Source: Stramonita haemastoma
Taxonomy: Eukaryota; Mollusca; Gastropoda; Neogastropoda; Muricidae
Direction of reading: 5' to 3'
Assembly (NCBI GenBank): GCA_030674155.1
Contig: CM060318.1
Coordinates: 68,295,697 to 68,359,696 of the forward strand
DNA: 64,000 nucleotides
Made by a program: the position numbers and the translations under genes
In this document: positions 41,495 to 53,700 of the stretch, in pieces
Numbering within the stretch: the first letter of the stretch is position 1
Layout of the letters: every line of letters starts with the position of its first letter
Notes under the pieces: generated by a model
What the model was told of the DNA's origin: nothing
What the model saw: only the letters and a program-made list of their open reading frames with translations
Databases searched by the model: none

Positions 41495-42010
41495 ACATGA
41501 GAAGTGCAATCTTTCCAGGTGTGTACTTGTCAAAAGACATGATACTGTTTGTAAATTGTTGCTTGATTATAAAATTGTTATCAAATTTGTGTTCAGTTTC
41601 TTGTTGAAGCACCCGAAGTTACGACAAGCACAACCTTACACCAGTTAGTCTGATACCTTATGACACAGCCAAAGAAAGATCTGTTTTAATAATCTGCAGC
41701 AGAGAATCTTGCTAAAGATTTCACACGGAATTTGATTGCACAGTATCCGTCAGTTAGCCTATAGCATTAAGAGTGTATCTTCCTTTTTTTTTTTTTTCAA
41801 TCAGTTATTAATCTTCTTGACGCAGGATTTTCTAGTGACACGCCTTTCTAGATTTCAAAAGCTCTGTTCTTATCATAGAATTTAAATGCATCATGTAGGC
41901 CTACTGACAAATGTCGCGATGAGTGAAGAGATGTTCATTTAAAGAAATCATGTACACTATCTTTTATTTATTTGTATTCACAAAAAGGTCATGCTTTACT
42001 CCCATTATGC
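41495..42010. other. no recognisable gene
   Basis: AT-rich sequence with a T-run at 41783-41798. No coding signal or shared repeat was seen. Confidence 0.45.
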
Positions 42011-42017
42011 CCCCCTT

Positions 42018-42122
42018 TACAAAACAACATGCACACGGGGACTAGACGTAAAAAAGTACCCAAGTGCCCATGTAAGTTATCCTCGAAATAAAAGACTAAA
42101 ATGAAATAAAACAAAATCGAGA
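42018..42122 (+). mobile_element. SINE-A 3' fragment
   Basis: AAAACAACATGCACACGGGG, ACTAGACGTAAAAAAGTACC, TTATCCTCGAAATAAAAGAC and an A-rich tail. Confidence 0.8.
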
Positions 42123-42124
42123 AA

Positions 42125-42230
42125 AGTCAAAGTCAAAGTCAGATTTTTATTTCGACATGGTACAATAAATAAGCAACACATTTGCTTTATTTTCAATGAG
42201 GCATTTATCAGGGAACAAAAAAAACTGCAA
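42125..42230 (-). mobile_element. retroelement 3' end with (GACTTT)n tail
   Basis: Read in the minus direction, CCATGTCGAAATAAAAATCT is followed by GACTTTGACTTTGACTTT. The hexameric tail and the preceding AATAAAAATC fit a LINE 3' end. Family unassigned. Confidence 0.5.
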
Positions 42231-42289
42231 CTATATGACTAATATTTAACTACAACATTACTACGACAGCGTATAACAATAAGATAGAC

Positions 42290-42645
42290 CCACCAGCCGC
42301 CTTGGCGCAGTGGTTAGTACCTTGTATTTCGGACTGGAAGGTCGCGGGTTCGATTCCCAAAAGAGTCAAAGGGATTTTTCGGACTCCGGCCGGCTCCTAC
42401 CCAGAGTGAGTGTGCTGTGGGCTCCGTGTGGAGACTGAGACCACACAGTCGAGCTTCATCCACTTTACTGATGCGAATTTGAGAGTGTTCTAATTACCTG
42501 ACCAACACTGCAGGTGTCTGTATCTCTCGGGCCCGGTTGACGCCGGGATATATTATACTCTACAGTAAGCGTAGAGTACAACCCTGTCAAGAAGTCTCAA
42601 AGTGGATGTACTTCCACAGCAGCAGCATTACATCACCCTCATCAC
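42290..42645 (+). mobile_element. SINE-B copy (tRNA-derived, distinct from SINE-A)
   Basis: GCCGCCTTGGCGCAGTGGTT contains A box TGGCGCAGTGG (42303-42313), and GGTTCGATTCC is a perfect B box (42347-42357). The body is GC-richer than SINE-A (CTCCGGCCGGCTCCTACCC, GCCCGGTTGACGCCGGGAT) with no similarity to it. Only one copy is seen here, so the 3' boundary is a guess. Confidence 0.75.
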
Positions 42646-42659
42646 CATTGATCACCATG

Positions 42660-43145
42660 CAATAATAAAAATCGCCTCTGATTCGGTGGCTCCCATTGCT
42701 CTGTTCTCATGGTGACCTCAGATTCGGTTTCCCCATACACTTCTGTGCTTGTGGTGAGTTTGTGTCAAAGCCTGTGGGGTTGGAGGTTCGCGAGGAGCGG
42801 TCGTTGGAGGGACGTTGTAGTGGTCGCCGCCTCATGTGGGTGACTCACTGTCTGGCTCCGCGACTGAGCCTATCTTCTCCTTAGTAGGGGGCTTAGTAGG
42901 TGGTGTCCTGCGTATGTTGGATCAGAACAGGCACCACTGAACACCATCAAAGTAACCTAGCAGAAGTGCAGGGCCCTTCTGGCTGGTGGCCCCACGGCGG
43001 CCTGATATTGATGGGCTCCCCGTGGACTGCCGATCCCGGGAATGAGACAAAATGAATCTGGGTATGGCTGTGGTGGGTAGATTGAAATGGCGGTGTGGGA
43101 ACCAGCAGTACCGGACGTCACAGAAGACGAGGCAGCCAAAAAAAA
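42660..43145. other. GC-rich unidentified repeat-like segment
   Basis: Distinctly more GC-rich than its surroundings, ends in an A-run (43139-43147), and follows SINE-B directly. Frames on both strands are short. It could be the 3' part of a long composite SINE or a LINE 5' UTR. Confidence 0.4.
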
Positions 43146-43187
43146 AGATAGACCCAAGAAGAAAATACAATACACTGCAAAACTCAC

Positions 43188-43428
43188 ACTCAACTCTTCC
43201 CAAAAGTCCTACGGATAAGATTATGAACCATGGCTCCGTGTGCGAACGCACGCAGAGCATCTTGCGCACACGTTAAATCCTGTTCCGCTTTTCGTAAGAA
43301 TAGGCCATTGTGTGTCGGTGGGAACAGATGACAAGATTTACAAAATTGTATACACACAGGGACTGGATGTAAAAAAAAAAGCACATGAGTGTTTATTCCA
43401 TCATCCTCGATATCAAAAAATAAAATGA
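43188..43428 (+). mobile_element. SINE-A, 5'-truncated copy
   Basis: Starts near CTCTTCCCAAAAGTCCTACG and carries CCGTGTGCGAACGCACGCAG, CGTTAAATCCTGTTCCGCTT and GGGACTGGATGT with an A-run. The tail is AAAAAATAAAATG. Confidence 0.88.
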
Positions 43429-43437
43429 ACGCACGTG

Positions 43438-43468
43438 CACACACACACACAACACCACACAAAACACA

Positions 43469-43499
<31 letters not shown>

Positions 43500-43503
43500 C
43501 ACA
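43438..43503 (+). repeat. (CA)n microsatellite, interrupted
   Basis: CA repeats with AACACC and ACCAC interruptions between two SINE-A fragments. Confidence 0.93.
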
Positions 43504-43504
43504 C

Positions 43505-43619
43505 CAGCGGGAACAGATGACAAGATTTACAAAACTGCATACAACAGGGATTGGATATAAAAAGAACATGAATTCTTATTCCATTATTCTTGATATAAAA
43601 TAAAAAATAAAAAAATAAA

Positions 43620-43622
<3 letters not shown>
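43505..43622 (+). mobile_element. SINE-A 3' fragment
   Basis: AGCGGGAACAGATGACAAGA, TTTACAAAACTGCATACA, GGGATTGGATATAAAAAGAA and a TAAAAAATAAAAAAATAAAC tail. Confidence 0.85.
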
Positions 43623-43623
<1 letters not shown>

Positions 43624-43692
<69 letters not shown>

Positions 43693-43709
43693 GCGCGCGC
43701 GCGCACGTG
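43624..43709 (+). repeat. (CA)n(GC)n microsatellite
   Basis: About 33 CA units then TCGCGCGCGCGCGCACGTGC, Z-DNA-prone. Confidence 0.95.
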
Positions 43710-43711
43710 CG

Positions 43712-44560
43712 CAGTATCGGAAAAGGGATGGGAAAACACAAGCAATCAAACATGATGGTAATAACAAGCAATCAAACAGTAAAATTAAAATGAATAAACA
43801 TATATACAAACAAAAACCGCTACATAATAGCAAAAACTCACAACCAACTAGACTACCAAACCAAAACAATAACAACAGTAATAGTACTAGTAATCCCATC
43901 ACTAGCAACAACAAAAGCAGCCTCCATAATAAAACCAATTGTACTGGACAGGAGATGAGGCACAAGAAAAGTCAAGTCGCAGTATTAAACCATCACAACA
44001 ATCACTTTCCTTTTTCCTCTCCCTTGTTACATTTGTAGATTCTTGCTCATATCTTACCTCCCCTCACTACTTGGACATGAGAACCACACGCACCTCTACT
44101 GACAGTTCTGCCTAGCCAAGCTACTGCCCACACTTATCAGATCACCTTTTCCTGGGTCCCAATGTCCATCACTGTCAGGAATCTGAACATTAAATATAAT
44201 ATAGTTTCTTGTCCTTGCTTTATTGGCTTGTTTTAGATATGTTTACATCTGATTTTATCATCACTTGCTTTCTGTAGTGCCTGTGAAATCTTTGTATTGT
44301 GGAAAAGTGTTCTGGGAAGAAAAGAAAAGGAGGTCCACGCTGTTGACTACTCTAGTAACCAGGAATTGGTGATGGATCCAGGGTCATATGAAGAAGATCC
44401 ATAAGCTGGTACTTCTGCTGGTTCACTGGTGGAAAGGGAACCATTTCTCTGAGACATTTTCTCAATAATTACAAACCATTCCAAAAGAATGGATAACTTT
44501 TAAAGAAGTGCACTACACTTAGGAAGAGTAAAATTAGTGCTGACCCAGACAAAGAACCCC
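43712..44560. other. no recognisable gene
   Basis: No supported frame. The last 250 bases may be the 5' leader of the DIRS-type element that follows. Confidence 0.4.
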
Positions 44561-44651
44561 TTGCTGTATATGTAAAGAAGGCAGAAAGTGATTCAGATTC
44601 TGTCACCCACAGTGTTTCTAATGAGAAGGCAGAGGAGCTAGAAAAGAACTG

Positions 44652-45684
44652 ATGGCAGAAACTACAGAGTATGAAAATAAAAATGACACAGTCAATGAGG
44701 AAAAAGGACCACCCATCTCAGTAAAGTTAGCAAAGCTGTTTGAGTCCAGGTTTGAATTAAACCTTCCAGACAAAAAACTGAGGGAAAAGCTTACCAAGTA
44801 CCCTATTTCTAAAAACTATGCTTACTTGGGTGTTCCCCGAACAAACCAGGAAGTTTTCTCTGTTCTAAAGCCCTTCTCAAGAAAGACAGAAATCCGGATG
44901 GCAAACACAGAAAACACTGTCAAAAGCTGCCAAAGCCATAAGCTCTGTACTAACCCATTTTCAAGATGAGAGATACCATCTCAGGGCAGAATGTAACTAA
45001 CGTGCCAGTGAACTGACCAGATGTATAGCCCACCTTTCAGATGCCCTGGCCCTGACAGGTCATGCCAATCATAACCGGTCCCAGAAACTGAGGGACATTC
45101 AATGACCCTGCCTACCCTGTGAACTCTCTGGCATATGTGCATAGCACATTGCCATGAATCAAGGACTACTGTATGGCTCTGATGTTCACTTTTCTCTAAA
45201 AGAAGTGCAAGAATCCCAGACACTTGGTCAGAACATGCGTGGCCAGCAGAAGAGAACCACATGGCATCAGAACAACACTGGCTCCTTTTTTAATCCAGAA
45301 ATTGTAGATGCAGGGGCAGAGGTGGGGGAGGGGGTGCGAGAATTGTCAAGGGCAAGCAAACAAAGTGTTTTGAAAGAAGGGTAAGATAAACAGCCACTGG
45401 CAGTAACTGGATCTTTGACTGAACTGCCCCTCCCTCCTGGAAACAAGGTTAGTGAGTTTGAACTTTGCTTACCTTCTCTGTGCGCTGATCTCGAAACAAA
45501 GCATGATAACTTGAAAGCAGGAAGCAGTAACGAAAAGTTGTCACACTGGAATAAATCAACTTTTGACCCTGATGTACTTGAAACAGTTGAAATCACTTTT
45601 GATAATTGCCCAGAAAATATCAAGCAAATTTCACAAAATTTGCTTAACAAGCATGGAAATTATGCTGTTCACTCTGAAATGTAA
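44652..45684 (+). pseudogene. DIRS-like gag ORF
   Basis: The frame 44652-44969 includes PPISVKLAKLFESRFELNLP, DKKLREKLTKYPISKNYAYL and VPRTNQEVFSVLKPFSRKTE, which match the order of DIRS ORF1 proteins (VSxKLAxxVNxRFxxxLSDEKLKEKxxKYxRPxN). Downstream, frames at 45154-45384 and 45415-45684 continue it with stops between. The role in active elements is RNA binding and particle formation; here it is dead. Confidence 0.75.
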
Positions 45685-45689
45685 AAACA

Positions 45690-46500
45690 AAAACCTGTTG
45701 AAAAAAGGTGTGTTTAAAGAATCCTTGCTGGAATCCGGACAAATTGTTTCACCTATATTTGTTATGGAGAAAAAAGGACATATCATTTAGGATGATTTTG
45801 GATCTGAAAGCTCTGAACAAAAACGTGGAATATAAGAAATTTAAGATGGGAACAATACATAAAGCTTTGGATATATTGAGGCACATTTTTCTTTTTCTCA
45901 CCAGTTGATCTTAGAGATGCATATTACATCATATCAGTTGATGAGACTTTTTGAAAAAATCTTCAATTCAGATGGAAAGAAAAACTTACTGTTTTCAGCC
46001 AGCTGCCCTGGGACTCAGTCTGATTCCCAGACAATTCAAAAACTCATAAAACTTGTCCTAACACATTTACATTATATGGGTCACCTGATCACTTCATTCA
46101 TTGATGATAGCTTAGTTGTTGGAGAGACAGAAACTGAAGTTGTACAACATGTGAGAGGCATGATAAAATTATTAGATTATCTAGGATTCTATTACATGAA
46201 AAGAAATCACAGTTCATGCCTGTACAAGAAATCACCTACCTGGGTTTCCAAATCAACTCCATAGATGCGCCAGTCACACTGACAGATGAAGGGGGAAAAA
46301 CTGCTGTGTGCATGCATAGAATCATTCAGTCAGGAAAGTACAGCCATAAGGTCTTTGGCATATTATATTGGACTCATGGTTTCTTGTTTAGTTGCTGTAC
46401 CAATGGGCCTTTTGTACTACAGAGCACTTGAACAAGATAAATGTTTTGCACTTAAAAACTGGGGAAAATCTGCTGTGTTATCAGCTGAAGGGGAAACATA
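45690..46500 (+). pseudogene. DIRS-like reverse transcriptase
   Basis: Recognisable blocks in shifting frames: QIVSPIFVMEKKGHI, MILDLKALNKNVEYKKFKMG, a VDLRDAYYIISVDE segment near 45.91 kb, GHLITSFIDDSLVVGETETE (the catalytic IDDS) and PVQEITYLGFQINSIDAPVT. The IDDS rather than YxDD form and the EITYLGF block are typical of DIRS-group RTs. At least five frame changes. Confidence 0.82.
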
Positions 46501-46504
46501 GCTC

Positions 46505-47340
46505 CAATTGTGGATCAATCACATAGATAAACAAAAGGCTCCCATTCAGAGATCAGACGCCATTATTACTATGAAAACAGACAGCTCACGTACAGGATGG
46601 GGTGTTTGGTTTGTTGAGACCAAATCACAGACACAAGGCATCCACAGTGAGAAAGACAAAGAAGTACATATAAACTCTTTGAAGCTATTGGCTGCAGTCT
46701 TTTTTGGCCTCAAGTCTTTCTTGCATGATCAACTGAATGTTCACATAAAAAATCATGGCTCATAACACAAGTACTGTTGGCTGTATTAGCAATATGGGTT
46801 CAAACAGATCTAAACATCTGAATTTTGTTTGTCCAATGTTTCACGAAACTCGTAAAAAATGTTAACCAATATATTACACAAACATCTAAACACTTTGAAG
46901 TATGAACAGCTCTTTTCTTCATCAAATAAGTTTTTGCTCAATGTTTTTAAAAATAAAATGATTAGTATTACCAGAAATAACATGTAAACTTTGTTCAAAG
47001 AGTTTGGTATGTGTAAACAGACATGTTTTTTGTTTTTGATAACTGTTCAAATATCCAGTTATATGGTGTATGTATGTTGTTAAGTTATAACTTTGTTCAG
47101 TGACATAAAAAATCCTCCACGTCCTTAAAGGTATGACAGGAAATAAAGAATTTGAATTTGAATGAAGTGTCTCAGCAAATCTGGCATTGGTGTGAAAGCA
47201 AGAACATAAGGCTCAATGCTGCCCACATCACTGGGGTTGATAATATTGAAGTTGACAGTCTGTATGGACAGAGCCACATTGACACAGAAAGGGAACTTGA
47301 TTCAGTGCTACTTTTGAGGCTATAAATATTCTAGATATAA
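46505..47340 (+). pseudogene. DIRS-like RNase H, split by an insertion
   Basis: IITMKTDSSRTGWGVWFVET holds the first catalytic Asp context, followed by HINSLKLLAAVFFGLKSFLH. The frame then reads TVGCISNMGSNRSKHLN up to about 46818 and resumes at about 47163 with QQIWHWCESKN and AAHITG.DNIEVDSL. The gap holds the LINE fragment described next. Confidence 0.78.
46818..47162 (+). mobile_element. LINE 3' fragment inserted in the DIRS element
   Basis: About 345 bases interrupt the RNase H frame and end GGAAATAAAGAATTTGAATT followed by another TTGAA unit, a short tandem tail. A CTGAATTT word borders the left side and AATTTGAA the right, so a short target duplication is possible. No coding sequence. 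Confidence 0.65.
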
Positions 47341-47574
47341 ACCTGACATTTCATCGTTTGCTTTTTGATTAAATTTCAGTTTTCCAGATATGTCTTTCTT
47401 GCCTGACCCAGGAGCAATGTGCAATTGACACATTAAGCATGTATTGGATATTGAGACTGTTTATTGCTTTCCCTCTTTCAGCATTCTATTCTGTGTCTGG
47501 CAAAGTTAAAGAATGACCAAACGAGAGGTTTTAGTAACACCAGCCTGAAAAAGCAGCCCTTTTAGCCAGCACTG

Positions 47575-47825
47575 ATGAGAATTCTCACAGCCAGGCTTGT
47601 CCTCTTGTCAACCAGAAACACTCTACTGACACAACCAAGTCAAAAGGAGATGAATCACCTTCTGAGGAAAAGCTTGACTCTGTTAGTCTGCAAAGTGTCA
47701 TGGATAGATTCAGAGCACAAGGTCTTTCTGAGGAGACTACCAGTATTCTCATGTCCTCATGATGACCCGCAACAAAACAGTTGTGTGATGTGTACATACT
47801 AAAGTGGGAGAGGTAGCATGTAAGC
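47575..47825 (+). pseudogene. start of DIRS-like tyrosine recombinase
   Basis: The frame from about 47697 reads VMDRFRAQGLSEETTSILMS, two stops, then PATKQLCDVYILKWER. This is the core-binding N-terminal segment of YR proteins of DIRS elements. It ends within the domain, and the R-H-R-Y catalytic region is absent. Confidence 0.75.
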
Positions 47826-47849
47826 ATTAAGTGGGTTCACTTTCACCAC

Positions 47850-50240
47850 ATCTAGCCACAGCTATACATTTTCCGGCATCTCTTTTGAAAGAGGGATATT
47901 CGTATTGCATATCAAGATCTTCTCCATCTTGTAAGACAAACTCACGATTGCTATAAAATTGTGACATTTTGTCTTACTCTCCCATTCACTTCTGCTTGAC
48001 TTTTGTTTCCTTTTGAGCCAGGCTCTTAACAGATGCACCAAGCTTTCAAACTTCTTTTTCCATTTATCATCTTGTTTGGACAACTTCTTGCAATCTCCCC
48101 TTTATCTTATCTTCTAAGTTAGGGTCTTGCTCCAAAACACAAACAGTAGCGTCACCCTCCTATGAGCTCATGGTTCCGGGCCTGGTTCTGGCACCAGGCT
48201 GAAAACAGGTGGTTTTCTTTTATTTGTTGTTCTGAATAGAGACACAGAACCTGGCTGAAGTAAAGTCACTGATATGATAGCACTCAGCCTTGTTATATTA
48301 ACAATGAAAAATATAACCAAAAAACAACACATATTATGGAATGAACTGACCTGGTAAAATGATGATAACTGATGGGTGGCTAAGCACGTGTCTCTACTCT
48401 GGCATCATGCAAGCATCACATGTGCGTGCATCTCATCGCTCATGTGATTGAATGACTCATCACTCAACAATGGTTGATGTATGTTTTATATAGAATACAC
48501 AGAAATAGGAAATAGAGTGGTTGATGTGGTGATAAGATTTTGTACAGGATAGGCATGTTTTGTGAGCATTTTATCGCTTTTTTCTTTGGTTCTCTTTTTG
48601 TCTATTTTTCTTGATTATTTTGTAACTGAGCAGAATTTAATTGGTACTTTATCAAAATAATTTAAAACTTTATCATTAAACTACTCCACTCTTAATTCTC
48701 TTGAGGCAAAGTCTAAACGTCATCACCAACTGATGGTGGCATCCTATGTTTGTTCCTGGAAAGTAATAACCTCTCTGCACCAGCCAACCCAGATTCATTT
48801 TGTTGCATCCTCCGGGTCAGAAGTCCATAAGGAATCTATCCATTTTAAGCCCATAAAATGGAAGTCGTTTGAATCCAGGTTTTATATCCATACAGCTGCA
48901 CTGCATGAACACATTTTCGGAAGAGTTAAATGTCTAAATTCAATAGTAACTATACTCATATTACATTTTTGCTCGAGAAAACAATGTAATACTGAGCCTA
49001 AAGCCATCCTTATTACCTTCAGTTAAAAGAACATAATTATGTCAAGGTAGTATTTCAATACATAACTTCCTGTTTCCTCGTCTACAAATTAAACATTATA
49101 CCTTGGTGGATCATTTTTGTGAGTAATAAATCAGAATATACAGGAACAAGTGTTCCATGAGTATGTTTATCTCTCTACTTCACCAAAACATGATAAGTTT
49201 ATTCATGAAATTATGCTAGACCAAACTGTTCATACTCTCCTTTTAATTTGCATTTATTACTATTTTCGAGCCTTTGACATATTTCCCCTGTGTAATTCTA
49301 GTGCACACAACTTTGATACTCCAAGGGATGACAAGTTATGTGAACAAATACATTTTTTTTATAATAAGTCATGTCTTCCACTTTTCTTTAAAATGAATCT
49401 TCCAATTTCAGCAAACATGCCGTTTTTCTCTTTTACTTCTTTAAGTGATGACATGAAAGGCTGTGGTTTTGGCTGAGTGGTATGGATGGATCGCACGTCC
49501 CACCAGTGGAAAGGAACCGTAGGCCCCCCCTCATTTGGCCTCCTTCGCACATACGACTTTTCCCAAGTTGGGTGACATTTCCCTTCGTGGCATATCACCT
49601 GAAACAGTATTTGAAAAACAAATCAACGAGGAAATATGTCAGGTAAGAGAGTAGAAACACTTCAATATAGAATTGGTTTTGTTCAGGTGAAATCAGTGAA
49701 AGTTACAATAGATCAAAAGGTTAATGGAAACTTTCTTGATATGGGAAACTTCTTTGACATAAGTCAAAACAACACTAAGAACAACATAAAATCAGTGCAG
49801 ACAAACTTTAATGGTCACGTCTTTAATGACTTATGTGAGACACGTTTTTAGCTGCCTTGTTCTCTGTGACAAACAAATCCCATACAGCTGGCCCAAGTCT
49901 ACTGACAGCACACAAGCCCATCCAGGCTTGTTCCATCATACATCTAGAAACACAGCTATCAGTGAAATATCAGCTATGAGTCTTTAGATATCAAGCTGCC
50001 ATTAGGTTACTGCCCTAGAGGGGAACATCTGCTGTTGCCGAATTATTTCACTGATGGTGTTTAGTACTGCCTGCCTGTCCTGGTTCAGCATATCAGTGAC
50101 ACCACACAGTAAGTCTCCAATGAAAACATGGCAGATAGGTATCAAGCAAAACTTTTTGAAAATATGCATGAAAATTAAAGAGTTCTTTCCAGAAAGAGAC
50201 TAATCATATAGTTCACATCTACACTTTACTTGCAGTTAGA
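47850..50240. other. no recognisable gene
   Basis: Frames at 48733-49026, 49150-49476 and 49636-49851 are open but match no family that I know and have no convincing splice partners. No repeats shared with the rest of the window were found. Confidence 0.4.
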
Positions 50241-50245
50241 TTACC

Positions 50246-50444
<199 letters not shown>

Positions 50445-50529
50445 ATTTTTTCTCATCTATGCGAATACTTGTCCCAAAAAGTACACCAGTTGACTAAAGT
50501 TAACACTTTCTTAACTTTCATTCAAGGAA

Positions 50530-50985
50530 ATTATTCTTTTAAGCTTATATACAGTCCTCAATAGATTATGCTTCAACCCTGTGGGATTGTGCCAATACAA
50601 ATACCATGAAACCGTTATAAAGTCTGTATAAACGTGCTCTTAAACTGGTCCTTCTGAAGAAAACAACTTTGCTATAAGTTAAATAATTATTCTTCTCCTA
50701 CACCAAAGACTAAAGCATAACAAAGGCATCATGAAGTTTAAGATAACGGCAGGAACTGTCCCCACATCCTTATAAGATCAGTTCCCAATGAGTCATTACA
50801 GAAATACAGAAAGCCAAGAGTCCCAGTCCCAAGAATAGACTTGTTCAAATCTAGTCTACTGCACTCAGGCCCTGTGATGTCAAACTACCTTCCTGATTCA
50901 ATTAAACAACACCAATCATTAACAACCTTCAAAAAGCAACTTCTAATCCACTTAATGCAAAAAAAAGAACCACTCTTCATCCTGT
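50530..50985 (+). pseudogene. CR1-like LINE RT C-terminus relic
   Basis: Broken frames give YIQSSIDYASTLWDCANTNT, LYKRALKLVLLKKTTL, NKGIMKF-type words, KPRVPVPRIDLFKSSLLHSG and NYLPDSIKQHQSLTTFKKQL. The same blocks in the same order occur at 32.27-32.70 kb in LINE-E (YIQPDIDYASTCWDLASKN; LWNEIPSSIK...LTSFKRE). The upstream RT core is replaced by the (CT)n tract. Confidence 0.8.
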
Positions 50986-51012
50986 TGGAAACTATATTTT
51001 CCCTTACTAAAA

Positions 51013-51127
51013 GCCACATACTCACCCCCCCCCCCCCTTTTCACTCTCTCTCCCCTCTCCCTCCCTCCGCCTCCTCTCCCCCCTCTCTCTCCCCCCTCTC
51101 TCTATCTCTACCTCTGTGTGTGTGTGT

Positions 51128-51181
<54 letters not shown>
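51013..51181 (+). repeat. C-run, CT-rich block and (GT)n
   Basis: C13 at 51026-51038, a polypyrimidine block to 51110, and (GT)n at 51115-51180. Confidence 0.95.
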
Positions 51182-51186
<5 letters not shown>

Positions 51187-51670
51187 GCAACACTGTACAC
51201 AAGATGTGAAAGGGGACAGCCAGTCTGAGAATCAAGGTGTAGCTGCTGATAGTACATCAAGAGATGATGCTACATTGTCAAGTGAGAACTGTAGGATAGT
51301 CATGAGATCTTTGCAGTCATTAATGAACACAATAGACAGGTTTGATATTAAATTCCAGTCACATGAGAAAGAAACAGGCCAGGAAAGAGATCTTCCCGAA
51401 ACCTTCTCTGGAGACCAGCCACCAGTGCACCACATCAGTAGTGAGGCCCTGTGCCCACACCTGGTGTATCTCTCCTTGCTGCAGAAATGGGGACCATTCT
51501 GTGACTACCATTGGTATCCACAGAACTGTGGAATTGCATCAAACAGTACCGTTTTGGAATCCATTCGTGAAGACACTGTACTTTGCTATTGTATAACGTT
51601 GGATGTTGATTTGTATTTCCGATTTTTGGTCCCTCCCCCATCCTCCCATGTGTATGGGTTGAAAACCTAA
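51182..51670 (+). other. unassigned open frame
   Basis: Open for about 162 codons after the (GT)n, ending at TAA 51670: SLQSLMNTIDRFDIKFQSHE and WGPFCDYHWYPQNCGI are its most protein-like parts. I do not recognise it. No start codon or acceptor is certain because the repeat precedes it. It could be a gag-like or ORF1-like fragment of a retroelement or an exon. Confidence 0.3.
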
Positions 51671-51691
51671 CACATTAAAACGTGTCATTGT

Positions 51692-51693
<2 letters not shown>

Positions 51694-51765
<72 letters not shown>
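51694..51765 (+). repeat. (CT)n microsatellite left of SINE-A
   Basis: About 36 CT units ending directly at the SINE-A head. Confidence 0.97.
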
Positions 51766-52196
<431 letters not shown>

Positions 52197-52298
52197 GGAT
52201 AGATTCCTCTTGTGTTCTGTTATATTATGACTTTATTTAAAATTTAAGACATATATTTTCCTTAAAATGAAGCCGATTGATGTGTGTTTGAACCTGTA

Positions 52299-52331
52299 AA
52301 TGTGTGCATGTGCGTGTGCGTGTGCGCGCGC

Positions 52332-52386
<55 letters not shown>

Positions 52387-52412
52387 GTGTGTGTGTGTGT
52401 GTGTTTGCGTGC
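52299..52412 (+). repeat. (GTGC)-(GC)n-(GT)n tract
   Basis: GTGCATGTGCGTGTGCGTGT, then (CG)11-12 to about 52346, then (GT)n to 52405. Z-DNA-prone. Confidence 0.95.
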
Positions 52413-52419
52413 GTAAATC

Positions 52420-52850
52420 ATTATGAAACTTATAAAAAATGTTAAGCATTTTTTTTAAATCTGGGATATCTGGTTATGTAATTTGCTATTGGTAGTACTC
52501 CCCCCCCCCCTTCACAATAATGAGGATATTGTTTAAATTTGTTCCTTTCTTTTACCAAAATGTTTTAGACATATATGACTTTTTTTGTTGATAGATGGTG
52601 GTGGAATGATGTTTTCAATTACTTAACACGTTATGTTTTCCTATTTGCTTCTTATTAGCATCTTTTTTTTTATCACAATCATCATTAATTGCTTCCTTTT
52701 TTTTAGTTCTCTGAGTGTGTACATTTTTGCTATTTTCATTACAGTCTCTCTGTCCTTATTTCTTGTTTGTTGTTTGCTCCTGGTCGTTGTCACTAGTGTT
52801 TGGTATTTATTATTGTTGTTGTTGTTTAGTTACAGTATTTTTTATCTTGA
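52420..52850. other. no recognisable gene
   Basis: T-rich sequence with a hydrophobic 95-codon frame (52633-52920), which reflects composition. A C-run lies at 52501-52510. Confidence 0.4.
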
Positions 52851-52856
52851 TCTTAT

Positions 52857-52943
52857 CCCGATAAGGTCGGGACTGTATGTAAAAAAGCACATGAGTGCTT
52901 ATCCATTATCATCGAAATAAAAGAATTTGACATGACATGACAC
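52857..52943 (+). mobile_element. SINE-A 3' fragment ending at (CT)n
   Basis: GGTCGGGACTGTATGTAAAA, AAGCACATGAGTGCTTATCC, ATCATCGAAATAAAAGAATT and a GACATGACATGAC pentameric tail. Confidence 0.82.

Positions 52944-53673
<730 letters not shown>

Positions 53674-53700
<27 letters not shown>

Larger units (their letters stand above)
44560..47845 (+). mobile_element. DIRS-type retroelement, decayed
   Basis: A gag-like ORF (44.65-44.97 kb) is followed by RT (45.7-46.3 kb), RNase H (46.5-47.3 kb, interrupted) and the beginning of a tyrosine recombinase (47.70-47.82 kb), all on plus. This set and order identify a DIRS-like YR retrotransposon. The recombinase catalytic part and any terminal or internal complementary repeats are missing or not recognised, so the copy is truncated. 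All domains have frameshifts or stops. Confidence 0.82.

Noticed and set aside
52633..52920. Hydrophobic 95-codon frame that looks like membrane segments
   Set aside because: T-rich DNA gives leucine/phenylalanine-rich frames by composition; it runs into a SINE tail.
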